From: Pedobacter sp. Leaf170
Lineage (GTDB): Bacteria > Bacteroidota > Bacteroidia > Sphingobacteriales > Sphingobacteriaceae
Assembly (NCBI RefSeq): GCF_920984665.1
Contig: NZ_CAKLBP010000002.1
Span: 620,001-684,000, forward strand
Direction of reading: 5' to 3'
Length of the DNA: 64,000 bases
A model generated the notes under the pieces. That model was not told the origin of the DNA and did no database searches. It saw nothing but the letters and a program-made list of their open reading frames with translations. This document shows, piece by piece, positions 53,297-61,934 of the stretch. Made by a program: the position numbers and the translations under genes. Position 1 is the first letter of the stretch; every line of letters starts with the position of its first letter.

Positions 53297-53815
53297 TTAT
53301 GTTTCCAACTTCAAAAGTTGTTCATAAGCGTTTCCTTGTAAATTCAACAACTTTGCAAATGCTGGTTCGGTTTTATAACCTTGCTTTCTTAAGGCGATAA
53401 TTTGCTGCCTAAAATCTTCGCCTTTTTCTAAAAGCAATTTATGTTCAACTAACATGTGGCGATAAGCATTTTGCTGTTGTGTTGGAATGTTTTGTCCGAA
53501 AATTTCAAGTTCAAAATCGTCGATAAAAAAGTTAGCTTTTATTGAATTGAAAGTAGCGTTTTCTGAAATGATAAAGCCTTGTTCATGCTGAAATAACATT
53601 ACGAGGTGATTTTTGAATTCTTCTTTATCAATGAAACAGCAAATAATATCTAAATCACTTTTTTCAATGTCGATATTAATGGGGATGGTACCAACCAGAA
53701 TGGGAGCGAAGCGATTAAGCTTTTCTAAAATATTGTTTTTGGATAGAATTAGATAAGCTTTCTTTTGCCTTTCGTTTCCGGCGTTTAAGTAAGTTATATC
53801 AAGAAAATTTATCAT
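53297..53815 (-). CDS. DUF4269 family protein (nucleotidyltransferase-like fold)
   Basis: A 172-residue protein matching DUF4269. LVGTIPINIDIEKSDLDI contains the nucleotidyltransferase-like G-[ST]-x-D-x-D pattern in the form SDLDI. The rest is helical. Function is unknown. The start ATG 53815 is chosen; the longer frame reaches 53887 with an implausible N-terminus. It follows the repeat region and is convergent with the DUF2809 gene. Confidence 0.75.
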   Translation of the reverse strand: MINFLDITYLNAGNERQKKAYLILSKNNILEKLNRFAPILVGTIPINIDIEKSDLDIICCFIDKEEFKNHLVMLFQHEQGFIISENATFNSIKANFFIDDFELEIFGQNIPTQQQNAYRHMLVEHKLLLEKGEDFRQQIIALRKQGYKTEPAFAKLLNLQGNAYEQLLKLET

Positions 53816-54021
53816 TTTGTTTGACGCCATGCATCTGTAGTTCTTAGCAGTACCCAAAGTTAATAAACCCGATAGTATGAATGCCAATGCGGCTCAATTC
53901 TTTCGTTATTTTTTAGTGGAAAGATGGTTAAAGTACAGGCTTCATTGGCAGTAAGGATAGCGGGAAGAAACATTGATTTTAGTAGCGGGATTGCTTTTCA
54001 AAAAACATACTTTAGCCCATT

Positions 54022-54096
54022 CTTCATTGCGAGGCACGAAGCAATCTCCTTTGGATTTGCTACAGTATTAAGACTAATTCGTGCCTTGCAATGACG
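54022..54096 (+). repeat. Palindromic repeat, family A, copy 6
   Basis: CATTGCGAGGCACGAAGCAA and AATTCGTGCCTTGCAATGAC frame the element; the right arm is diverged. It sits directly before the terminator of the ileS operon. Confidence 0.8.
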
Positions 54097-54101
54097 GGAA
54101 T

Positions 54102-54136
54102 AAAAAAAATCCCATTTCAATTAAGAAATGGGATTT
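54102..54136 (-). terminator. Terminator of the ileS - DksA-like - lspA operon
   Basis: AAATCCCATTTC (54108-54119) pairs with GAAATGGGATTT (54125-54136). On the minus strand a run of eight T follows. It ends the operon about 45 nt after the lspA stop. Confidence 0.9.
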
Positions 54137-54180
54137 ATATAAATCGTTGTTGTTCTTCGACAAACTCAGAATTACAAGTC

Positions 54181-54783
54181 TCAATCTTCTACAATCTCAC
54201 TATTGATGCTTACTTCATCTTTTACATCTTCTTTAAAATAATTTTTTTGGAAGATTAAAATAAGTATTACACCAATTGAGATGGCGGCATCTGCAAGGTT
54301 AAATACCGGGCGGAAGAATACAAATTCATCGCCACCCCAAATTGGAATCCAGCTTGGAAAGTGCCCTTGCGCTATTGGAAAGTACAGCATATCTACAACA
54401 CGGCCGTGAAACAAACCTTCGTAGCCATAAATTTTGCCGTAAAATACCGAATCGATAATATTACCTAATGCGCCTGCAAAAATAAGGGCAACATTAATAA
54501 TTAAACCGCGATGGTATTTATGTTTAATTAAATAATGCAAACCATAACCAATACCGGCAACTGCAACAATTCTAAATAAAGATAAAGCCAGTTTACCAAA
54601 CTCCCCGCCAAATTCCATGCCGAAGGCCATACCATTGTTCTCGGTAAAATGGATAATAAACCATTTACCTATAATGTTAAACTCCTGCCCAAGGTACATG
54701 TGGGTTTTAATCCACGTTTTTAAAACCTGGTCGGCAAGTAAAACTAAAAAGATAACAATTAAAGGTTTTGTATAGCCTTTCAT
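54181..54783 (-). CDS. lspA: Lipoprotein signal peptidase, copy 2
   Basis: A 200-residue signal peptidase II. The catalytic pair is Asp111 (GALGNIIDSVFYG) and Asp165 (VFNLADAAIS). The N-terminal LADQVLKTWIKT and TENNGMAFG are the usual signs. It is longer than copy 1, with an insert around 120-155 rich in Trp, Pro and Gly (PSWIPIWGGDEF). It is the third gene of the ileS operon, overlapping the DksA-like stop by one base. That ileS-lspA link is also seen in E. coli. Confidence 0.92.
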   Translation of the reverse strand: MKGYTKPLIVIFLVLLADQVLKTWIKTHMYLGQEFNIIGKWFIIHFTENNGMAFGMEFGGEFGKLALSLFRIVAVAGIGYGLHYLIKHKYHRGLIINVALIFAGALGNIIDSVFYGKIYGYEGLFHGRVVDMLYFPIAQGHFPSWIPIWGGDEFVFFRPVFNLADAAISIGVILILIFQKNYFKEDVKDEVSINSEIVED

Positions 54784-55166
54784 TAATTCTGCTTTAATTT
54801 AGCTTCCATGCTCAAAGTAGCGTGAGGAACCGCACGTAAACGTTCTTTTTGGATTAGTTTACCTGTTTCGCGACAAATGCCATAGGTTTTGTTTTCGATA
54901 CGAACCAATGCATTTTCAAGGTTATCAATAAATTTTTTCTGGCGGGCAGCTAATTGATTGATTTGTTCTTTTTCCATTGTTGCAGAACCATCTTCTAAAG
55001 TTTTGTAAGCGCCAGATGTATCTTCTGTGCCATTAGCGTTTGGGTTGCTTAATGATGATGTTAATGCATTAAGTTCTTCTTTAGAACTGCGTAATTTATC
55101 TTGAATTAATTCTTTAAATTCCTGAAGTTCACTGTCTGAGTAGCGGGTTTTGTTACTGTTTTCCAT
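54783..55166 (-). CDS. DksA/TraR-like protein with a degenerate zinc finger
   Basis: A 127-residue protein with a coiled-coil (about 12-95) and a short C-terminal tail related to DksA/TraR. The family normally has two CxxC pairs; here only Cys98 of ICRET remains and the later pair is replaced (AVPHATLSME). So zinc binding is unlikely. The coiled coil may still act in the RNA polymerase secondary channel. It lies between ileS and lspA, overlapping lspA by one base. Its function is inferred. Confidence 0.78.
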   Translation of the reverse strand: MENSNKTRYSDSELQEFKELIQDKLRSSKEELNALTSSLSNPNANGTEDTSGAYKTLEDGSATMEKEQINQLAARQKKFIDNLENALVRIENKTYGICRETGKLIQKERLRAVPHATLSMEAKLKQN

Positions 55167-55197
55167 GGTTTTAATTTAGTTTTCTAATATATGGATT

Positions 55198-58100
55198 TTA
55201 TATTTTAGTTACTGAAATGCTTAACTCAACATCATCAATAACAATTTTGTTTGCATTTGTTACAGTATCCATTAATTCTAGTTCATCGGCTAAAATTTCT
55301 GCGCAAATGTATGCCTTGTTTTTAGCAACTGCATTAGTTACCAGATTATCATTTTGTAAAGAAACCTTAATTCTATCGGTTACCTCAAAGTTTAATTCTT
55401 TACGTAAATTTTGTATTCTGTTAACCAACTCACGCGAAATTCCTTCTTGTTTCAACTCTTCAGAAATGGTTACATCTAAAGCAACAGTTAAGCTGCCTAA
55501 ATTAGTTACCTGCCATCCCGGAATGTCTTCTGCAATAATTTCTACATCAGTTAATTGCACATCATAGTTAATACTTTCGCCAAGTTCTGGATTGGTTGAA
55601 ATGCTAATTTGTCCGTCTTTCTCTAAAGTAAAAATATTTTCCTGACTGAAATTGTTAATTGCATCGGCAACGGCTTTCATGCTTTTACCAACTTTTGCAC
55701 CTAAAACTTTAAAATTTGGTTTTACTTTTTTCTTTACAATGCCATGCGTATCGGTAATAAATTCGATATGCTTGATGTTCGTTTCTGAAAGAATATAATC
55801 TGCTACTTTAGAGATTTTTTGTTCGAAATCGCCATTTAAAGATGGAATTAAGATTTTCGCTAAAGGTTGGCGAACGTTTATGCTTGATTTTTTACGTAAT
55901 GATAAAACCATTGATGAAATATCCTGCGCATAAACCATACGTTCGTTTAAATCATTGTCGATTAAGCTAGTATCTGCATTTTGCCATAACGTTAAATGAA
56001 CAGATTGAGCTGCAGTTTTATCGGTTACCGTTAAGTTTCTATATAACCAATCGGCAAAGAAAGGTGCAACCGGGCTCATCAGCTGTGCTAATTTTTCTAA
56101 ACAAGTGTAAAGTGTTTCGTATGCAGCACATTTATCATCCGTCATTTCGCCTTTCCAAAAACGGCGGCGACTTAACCTGATATACCAGTTGCTTAAATGC
56201 TCATCAACAAAGGCTTGGATAGCACGGGTTGCTTTTGTAGGCTCGTAAGTATTATAACTTTCATCAACTTCGTTAATTAAGTTTTGCAATAACGATAAAA
56301 TCCAACGGTCTAATTCCGTTCTATCTTCAACTTTACTTAAATTATTTTTGTCGATTTCGAACTTATCGATATTTGCATACAATGCAAAAAACGAGTAAGT
56401 GTTGTAAAGCGTTCCGAAAAATTTACGGCGAACTTCTGCAATTCCTTCAATATCAAATTTTAAGTTATCCCAAGGGTTTGCATTCGAAATCATGTACCAA
56501 CGCGTAGCATCGGCACCATATTCATTAATGGTTTGAAATGGGTCTGCAGCATTGCCTAAACGTTTAGACATTTTCTGTCCGTTTTTATCCAATACCAAAC
56601 CATTAGAAACTACATTTTTATAAGCCACTTTATCGAAAACTAAGGTAGAAATGGCATGCAAAGTATAAAACCAACCACGGGTTTGGTCAACACCTTCGGC
56701 AATAAAATCTGCAGGGAAATCCTGATTTTCATCAATGGTTTCTTTGTTTTCAAAAGGATAGTGCCATTGCGCATAAGGCATAGCGCCCGAATCGAACCAA
56801 ACATCAATTAAATCACTTTCCCGACGCATTGGCTTGCCTGACGGAGAAACTAAAGTAATTCCATCAACTACGTTTTTATGTAAATCGATGAGGTTATAGT
56901 TCTCTTCAGACATGTTGCCAATTTCAAATCCTTTAAATGGATTTTCTTTTTGGAAACCTGCTGCGATAGATTTCTCAATAGCGTTATAAAGTTCTTCAAC
57001 CGAACCGATTAAAACTTCTTCTTTTTTGTCTTCAGTTCTCCAGATCGGTAGCGGAATGCCCCAATATCTGGAGCGAGATAAATTCCAGTCGTTCGCATTT
57101 TTTAACCAGTTACCAAAACGACCTTCGCCGGTAGATTTCGGTTTCCAGTTAATGGTTTCATTCAAATCGAACATTCTGTCTTTAACGTCTGTTACTTTTA
57201 TAAACCACGAATCTAAAGGATAATATAAAAGTGGCTCATCAGTTCTCCAACTATGCGGATAACTGTGAACATATTTCTCGACTTTAAAAGCTTTATTTTC
57301 TTCTTTTAATAAGATAGCAAGCTCAACATCAACTGATTTCTCTGGTGCTTCGCCCGCATTGTAATATTCGTTTTTAACATATTTGCCAGCAAAAGGACCA
57401 ACATGTTTTGTAAATTTTCCTTGTAAATCTACCAATGGAACAAGAATGTCATTTTCATCCATTACCAACATTGGTGGTATTTCAGGAACGGCTTCTTTAG
57501 CAACTTTAGCATCATCTGCACCAAAAGTTGGGGCAGTATGAACAATACCGGTACCGTCTTCTGTGGTTACAAAATCTCCGGAAATTACTCTGAAAGCGTT
57601 TTCGGGGTTGTTATATGGTAAAGAATAAGTTAAAAGTTGTTCATATTTAATGCCTACCAATTCAGTTCCTTTGCATTCAGCAAGAATTTGGTAAGGAATT
57701 TTCTTGTCGCCGGCTTTAAAATTTGCAAAATCTTCAGCATCATTACTTTCGAAAAAAACTTTACTGAATTGCTTACCAACCAGGTTTTTTGCTAAAATTA
57801 CATTGGTTGGTAAAAATGTGTATTGGTTAAAAGTTTTAACCAAAACGTAATCAATTTTCGGTCCGACAGTTAAAGCGGTATTTGATGGTAAAGTCCATGG
57901 CGTTGTAGTCCAGGCAAGGAAATAAGCCTCTTCCGACCCATCTTGTAGAGGATAAGAAGTATTAAAAGCCTTCAAGATGGAATTTTCACTTCCTTCAATT
58001 GCAGTTAGAGGGCTTTTAAACTGCGCAACAATTGTTGTGTCGGTAACATCACGATAAGCGCCAGGCTGGTTTACCTCATGAGAGCTTAAACCTGTTCCAG

Positions 58101-58650
58101 CTTTTGGCGAATAGGGTTGGATGGTGTAACCTTTGTAGATTAATCCTTTATCATAAATCTGTTTCAAAAGCCACCAAACCGATTCCATGTATTTCGATTT
58201 GTAGGTAATATATGGGTCGTCCATATCAACCCAATAGCCCATTTTTTCAGTTAAATCGTTCCACACATCGGTGTAACGCATTACTGTTTTTTTACAAGCT
58301 TCGTTATAATCTTCGATAGAAATTGTTCTACCGATGTCTTCTTTTGTAATGCCTAATTCTTTTTCTGTACCAAGCTCTACAGGCAAACCGTGGGTATCCC
58401 AGCCCGCTTTTCTTTTAACCTGAAAGCCTTTTATTGTTTTATAGCGGCAAAAAATATCTTTAATAGCACGAGCCATTACGTGGTGAATCCCCGGCATGCC
58501 ATTTGCAGATGGTGGTCCTTCATAAAAAGTAAACGGATTGGATTTCGGGCGAGAAGAAATGCTTTGTTCAAATATGTTCTCTTCTTTCCAAAAATCCAGT
58601 ATTTCTTGCCCTATTTTGGCAAGGTCTAATTGTTTAAATTCGCTATACAT
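55198..58650 (-). CDS. ileS: Isoleucyl-tRNA synthetase, IleRS2-like
   Basis: This 1150-residue class I enzyme charges tRNA-Ile. The HIGH-region reads GIHH at residues 54-57 (GMPGIHHVMA) instead of HxGH, while KMSKR is canonical at about residue 692. The editing domain is present (SANGLSSHEV-like and TTPWTLPSN). This GXHH form is the mark of type 2 IleRS, which in Bacilli is linked to mupirocin resistance, as I recall. Start is ATG 58650; the codon before it is TTG. First gene of the operon with DksA-like and lspA. Confidence 0.95.
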   Translation of the reverse strand: MYSEFKQLDLAKIGQEILDFWKEENIFEQSISSRPKSNPFTFYEGPPSANGMPGIHHVMARAIKDIFCRYKTIKGFQVKRKAGWDTHGLPVELGTEKELGITKEDIGRTISIEDYNEACKKTVMRYTDVWNDLTEKMGYWVDMDDPYITYKSKYMESVWWLLKQIYDKGLIYKGYTIQPYSPKAGTGLSSHEVNQPGAYRDVTDTTIVAQFKSPLTAIEGSENSILKAFNTSYPLQDGSEEAYFLAWTTTPWTLPSNTALTVGPKIDYVLVKTFNQYTFLPTNVILAKNLVGKQFSKVFFESNDAEDFANFKAGDKKIPYQILAECKGTELVGIKYEQLLTYSLPYNNPENAFRVISGDFVTTEDGTGIVHTAPTFGADDAKVAKEAVPEIPPMLVMDENDILVPLVDLQGKFTKHVGPFAGKYVKNEYYNAGEAPEKSVDVELAILLKEENKAFKVEKYVHSYPHSWRTDEPLLYYPLDSWFIKVTDVKDRMFDLNETINWKPKSTGEGRFGNWLKNANDWNLSRSRYWGIPLPIWRTEDKKEEVLIGSVEELYNAIEKSIAAGFQKENPFKGFEIGNMSEENYNLIDLHKNVVDGITLVSPSGKPMRRESDLIDVWFDSGAMPYAQWHYPFENKETIDENQDFPADFIAEGVDQTRGWFYTLHAISTLVFDKVAYKNVVSNGLVLDKNGQKMSKRLGNAADPFQTINEYGADATRWYMISNANPWDNLKFDIEGIAEVRRKFFGTLYNTYSFFALYANIDKFEIDKNNLSKVEDRTELDRWILSLLQNLINEVDESYNTYEPTKATRAIQAFVDEHLSNWYIRLSRRRFWKGEMTDDKCAAYETLYTCLEKLAQLMSPVAPFFADWLYRNLTVTDKTAAQSVHLTLWQNADTSLIDNDLNERMVYAQDISSMVLSLRKKSSINVRQPLAKILIPSLNGDFEQKISKVADYILSETNIKHIEFITDTHGIVKKKVKPNFKVLGAKVGKSMKAVADAINNFSQENIFTLEKDGQISISTNPELGESINYDVQLTDVEIIAEDIPGWQVTNLGSLTVALDVTISEELKQEGISRELVNRIQNLRKELNFEVTDRIKVSLQNDNLVTNAVAKNKAYICAEILADELELMDTVTNANKIVIDDVELSISVTKI

Positions 58651-58679
58651 CAATCAAGTACCTCAAAAAATTAAGGTTG

Positions 58680-58687
58680 CAAAGTTA
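58680..58687 (-). promoter_or_regulatory. Promoter -7 element of ileS operon
   Basis: TAACTTTG on the minus strand fits TAnnTTTG and lies 29 nt before the ileS ATG. No clear -33 is seen. Confidence 0.45.
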
Positions 58688-58708
58688 AAGTTTTTCGCTC
58701 AAATTTGG

Positions 58709-58716
58709 TAGTTTTG
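58709..58716 (+). promoter_or_regulatory. Promoter -7 element of the small membrane pair
   Basis: TAGTTTTG fits TAnnTTTG and lies 17 nt before GTG 58734. It faces away from the ileS promoter. Confidence 0.45.
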
Positions 58717-58733
58717 ATGTAAATACTTTTAAC

Positions 58734-58922
58734 GTGAAATTATTTAATATTGGTCTCTTACTCATGATTATTGCGGTAATTGCATTGCCAATTGTAGCCG
58801 TTATTAATCCTTCGAATCGCGATTTTGTGCTGTACGCATTTTATTTCTGCGGCCTGCTCGAACTAATTGGGCTAATCTTTGTTTTAGTTCATATTGTAAA
58901 ACTTAAAAGAAATACACCATGA
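58734..58922 (+). CDS. Small two-helix membrane protein, first of a pair
   Basis: A 62-residue protein with two hydrophobic helices (about 4-25 and 34-55). It starts with GTG. No family is recognised. It overlaps the next small gene by 4 nt (ATGA), which argues for co-translation of the two. Located divergently from ileS. Confidence 0.65.
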   Translation: MKLFNIGLLLMIIAVIALPIVAVINPSNRDFVLYAFYFCGLLELIGLIFVLVHIVKLKRNTP

Positions 58923-59191
58923 TAAAGCTATTGAAATTACAAAAAGCTGTTTTAGTGCTTATACTCGGTGTACTTTCCTTCATCGCCTACCGTATTTTAT
59001 CAGCATACGAAGTAAGCTGGGCCCGTTACATGCAAATCCTTTCGGGCGTATTGGTTATGGTTGGTGCGTTTTGGATGTTGTATCCAATTCTCTTTGCTAA
59101 AGATGATGGCGATGGAAAGGCAGAAATTATTACCGACCCAACGGTTGAAGTGCCTGTAGAAGCGGAAGAGCAAAAGCCTGCCACTGAGTAA
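58919..59191 (+). CDS. Small two-helix membrane protein, second of a pair
   Basis: A 90-residue protein with two hydrophobic helices (about 8-25 and 36-58) and an acidic Glu/Pro/Ala-rich C-terminal tail. It overlaps the preceding gene by 4 nt and is likely translated with it. No family is recognised. Confidence 0.65.
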   Translation: MIKLLKLQKAVLVLILGVLSFIAYRILSAYEVSWARYMQILSGVLVMVGAFWMLYPILFAKDDGDGKAEIITDPTVEVPVEAEEQKPATE

Positions 59192-59317
59192 TATTAATAT
59201 TTGGTCTTTAGAGCTGTCATCATGCTGAATTTATTTTAGCATCTCTATCGTTGTAATTTATGACATTCTTTTTATTTTTATTTTGGAAAGCAAAACCTGT
59301 GTTTCATTTTAATGTTC

Positions 59318-59382
59318 GTCCTGCTGTTCGCTTTACTCGCTCCATGAAAAATTTCGCTCATGCTCGCTACCATCAGGTTTAG
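59318..59382 (+). repeat. Family D-like repeat (GTCCTGC type), copy near 59.3 kb
   Basis: GTCCTGCTGTTCGCTTTACT and the CATCAGGTTTAG end line up with the copy at 31269-31333. It occupies the gap between the small membrane pair and the MMPL-type exporter. Confidence 0.6.
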
Positions 59383-59459
59383 ATAAATCTGGCAGAATAG
59401 GAAACTTCGTTTTTACCTGTAAATAGCTTACAACATAACCCACGATTTAAATCGTGGGC

Positions 59460-61811
59460 TTAATGGTCAAACTCGCCAACATTCTTTACCGATTCCTCAT
59501 CAGAAACCACTTTCCTAACTTTCTTTTTATCTAACCATAAAACCAAAGCTGGTAATAAAGTTAAGTTAAAAATCAACGCAACGAATAAAGTTATCGAAAG
59601 GAGCAAACCTAAAACAACCGTTCCGCCGAAAGTAGATGCTGTAAAAATCCCAAAGCCGAAAAATAAAATTAGCGCAATATGGGTCATGCTCACCCCGGTT
59701 TCGGTAATCGTATCCGTAATTACTTTTGGAACAGAAAAATTAGTCAGATTTAATTCTTGTTGGTAGCGGGTTAGGAAATATATAGTTTGGTCTGAGGCTA
59801 AACCAAAAGCTATGGTAAAAATTAAAATCGTCGAAGGTTTTAGTGAAATGCCAAAATAACCCATAATTCCGGCAGTAATAATTAAAGGAACAATGTTTGG
59901 TAGCAATGAAATGAACATTATCCCTAAACTCTTAAACTGTGCTAAACGTAGAAGCGAAATCAATACAATTGCTAAACCTATACTTTCAAACAAATGTTTT
60001 AGCATGTAATCTGTCCCTTTTGAAAAAATTACACTTGAGCCTGTTAACTGTACATCAAATTTGTCAGGAGGTAAAATACTATCAATCCGAGGTTTTAATT
60101 CGGCCATAATTGCATCTAAACGTTTAGAGCCAACATCAGCCATTTGGAAACTAATTCTGGTGCTTTGATTATCCTTGCTTACAAAATTGGTCAGCAAACT
60201 AGCATTGCCCTTACCTCCACTGGCAATATAAGCCAGAATAAAGTTTTTCTCCATATTATCCGGCAGGCGAAAGAAAGTAGAATCATTATTGTAAAATGCT
60301 TGAGTAGCATATTTTAATCCCATATTAACCGAAATGGAACGCGAAAATTCTGGATATGATGAAATCATTTTCTCCATTTTTTCCATCCTCTTCAAGTTAG
60401 TTAAATTGAAGACGCCATTTTTCTTCTTTGTATCAACGCTAACTTCAAGCGGTAAAATGCCTTCAAAATTTTTCTCAAAGAATTTTAAATCTGCCAAAAT
60501 CGTTGAGCTTTTAGGCAAGTCATCAACAACGTAGCCATTCACATTAATTTTCATCACGCCAATAACTGCTATGATTGAAATTACAATCGTAGCAAAATAA
60601 ATAGCAGCGCTTTGCTGCTGAACAAGTTTATCAGTTTTAACTAATATTTTATGCAAAAACCCTTCCTCAATGTGGTTTTGAGCTTTAAGTTTTGGTGCGG
60701 GTAAATAGCTAAAAATAATCGGGATTAAGCATAAACACATTAACCAGGTTATCATCACATTTATTGATGCTACACTACCAAACTGCATCAGCAGTTCACT
60801 ACCTGTAAAATATAAAACACCAAAGCCTATTGCTGCCGTAATATTAGCGATAAGCGTTGTAACCGCAATTCTTTCTATAGTTACACTTAATGCAAGCTCT
60901 TTTGAGAGCCCTTTTCTTATTTCATTTTGATATTTGTTAAGTAGAAGTATGCTATTTGGTATTCCTATAATCACAATTAGCGGTGGTATTAGCCCTGTTA
61001 AAATTGTCAGCTCAAACCCAAATAAAACCAAAGTGCCCACACTCCAAATCACTCCCATTATTACAACTAAAATCGGGAAGAAAACAGCAGAAAATTTCCT
61101 AAAGAAGATTAATAAAATTAGTGCAGAAACTAAAATTGATAATCCTAAAAACAACACAAACTCATTACTTACTAATTTGCTAACCGCTGTACGTATATAA
61201 GGTAAGCCCGAAATATGGACTTGTATTTTTGTGTCTTTTTCAAATGCCTTTGCTTTAGTTTCAATCTCTTTTAAAATAGGATTACGTTCGGCAGTATTTA
61301 ATATTTTAGTATCAAACGTTATCGCCATAAGCGTAGCATTTTGCCTATTGTAAACCAATCCTTCAAAAAATGGTGTATTGTGTAGGGTATTTTTGATAGA
61401 ATCCATTTCTGAATCCGTTTTTACTAATCTACCAGGAATTGCTTTTAATGTAAATTTTTGCCCAACAGTATCTTTTTCTAACTGAAAAATTCTACCTGAT
61501 GATAAAACTTGTTTGATGCCTTTTAACTTTTGGATATCATTAGAAAGCTGAACCCATTTATTATAGGTTTCCTTTTTAAAAATATTTGGCGATTGTATTC
61601 CAATCACCATTACACTACCATCTTCGCCGAAGGTTTTTTTGAAGTTGTTGTATTTGATGAATGCACTATCAGTAACGGGTAAAATTTTACTTCCGGTGTA
61701 TGAAAGTTTTACATTTTTGGCTTGATAAGCCATGAAAACCGTTCCTATAACAAAAAATAAAATAATTGCAATACGGTTTTGAAGAATAAACCTGGATAGC
61801 TTAACCCACAT
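59460..61811 (-). CDS. MMPL/RND-superfamily transporter
   Basis: A 783-residue exporter with twelve membrane helices in two sets: one helix near residue 15, then a large periplasmic loop (about 30-215), five helices, a second one near 385 and another periplasmic loop. The pair of conserved regions GLIPPLIVIIGIPNSILLLNKY and FTIAFGLASDQTIYFLTRYQ carries the helix-4-type polar residues of RND pumps. MMPL-like members move lipids or hydrophobic compounds. No outer-membrane partner is nearby. Cargo unknown. Confidence 0.88.
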   Translation of the reverse strand: MWVKLSRFILQNRIAIILFFVIGTVFMAYQAKNVKLSYTGSKILPVTDSAFIKYNNFKKTFGEDGSVMVIGIQSPNIFKKETYNKWVQLSNDIQKLKGIKQVLSSGRIFQLEKDTVGQKFTLKAIPGRLVKTDSEMDSIKNTLHNTPFFEGLVYNRQNATLMAITFDTKILNTAERNPILKEIETKAKAFEKDTKIQVHISGLPYIRTAVSKLVSNEFVLFLGLSILVSALILLIFFRKFSAVFFPILVVIMGVIWSVGTLVLFGFELTILTGLIPPLIVIIGIPNSILLLNKYQNEIRKGLSKELALSVTIERIAVTTLIANITAAIGFGVLYFTGSELLMQFGSVASINVMITWLMCLCLIPIIFSYLPAPKLKAQNHIEEGFLHKILVKTDKLVQQQSAAIYFATIVISIIAVIGVMKINVNGYVVDDLPKSSTILADLKFFEKNFEGILPLEVSVDTKKKNGVFNLTNLKRMEKMEKMISSYPEFSRSISVNMGLKYATQAFYNNDSTFFRLPDNMEKNFILAYIASGGKGNASLLTNFVSKDNQSTRISFQMADVGSKRLDAIMAELKPRIDSILPPDKFDVQLTGSSVIFSKGTDYMLKHLFESIGLAIVLISLLRLAQFKSLGIMFISLLPNIVPLIITAGIMGYFGISLKPSTILIFTIAFGLASDQTIYFLTRYQQELNLTNFSVPKVITDTITETGVSMTHIALILFFGFGIFTASTFGGTVVLGLLLSITLFVALIFNLTLLPALVLWLDKKKVRKVVSDEESVKNVGEFDH

Positions 61812-61907
61812 GAGTAATCTAGTTTTAAATTATAATGACAACAGCAAAACTAATCTTATTTATAAATTGGAGTCGATTTTTACGCAATTAAATTTGCACA
61901 AATAACA

Positions 61908-61915
61908 TACTTTTG
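61908..61915 (+). promoter_or_regulatory. Promoter -7 element of recO
   Basis: TACTTTTG fits TAnnTTTG and lies 19 nt before the recO ATG. Confidence 0.45.
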
Positions 61916-61934
61916 AAAAAAATGTTTCAGTAAC

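Larger units (their letters stand above)
53816..54180. other. Gene-free region with a repeat and terminator
   Basis: I see no gene in 365 nt. It carries a family A copy (54022-54096), the terminator of the ileS operon (54102-54136) and a partial family C arm (about 54152-54172). Confidence 0.55.
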
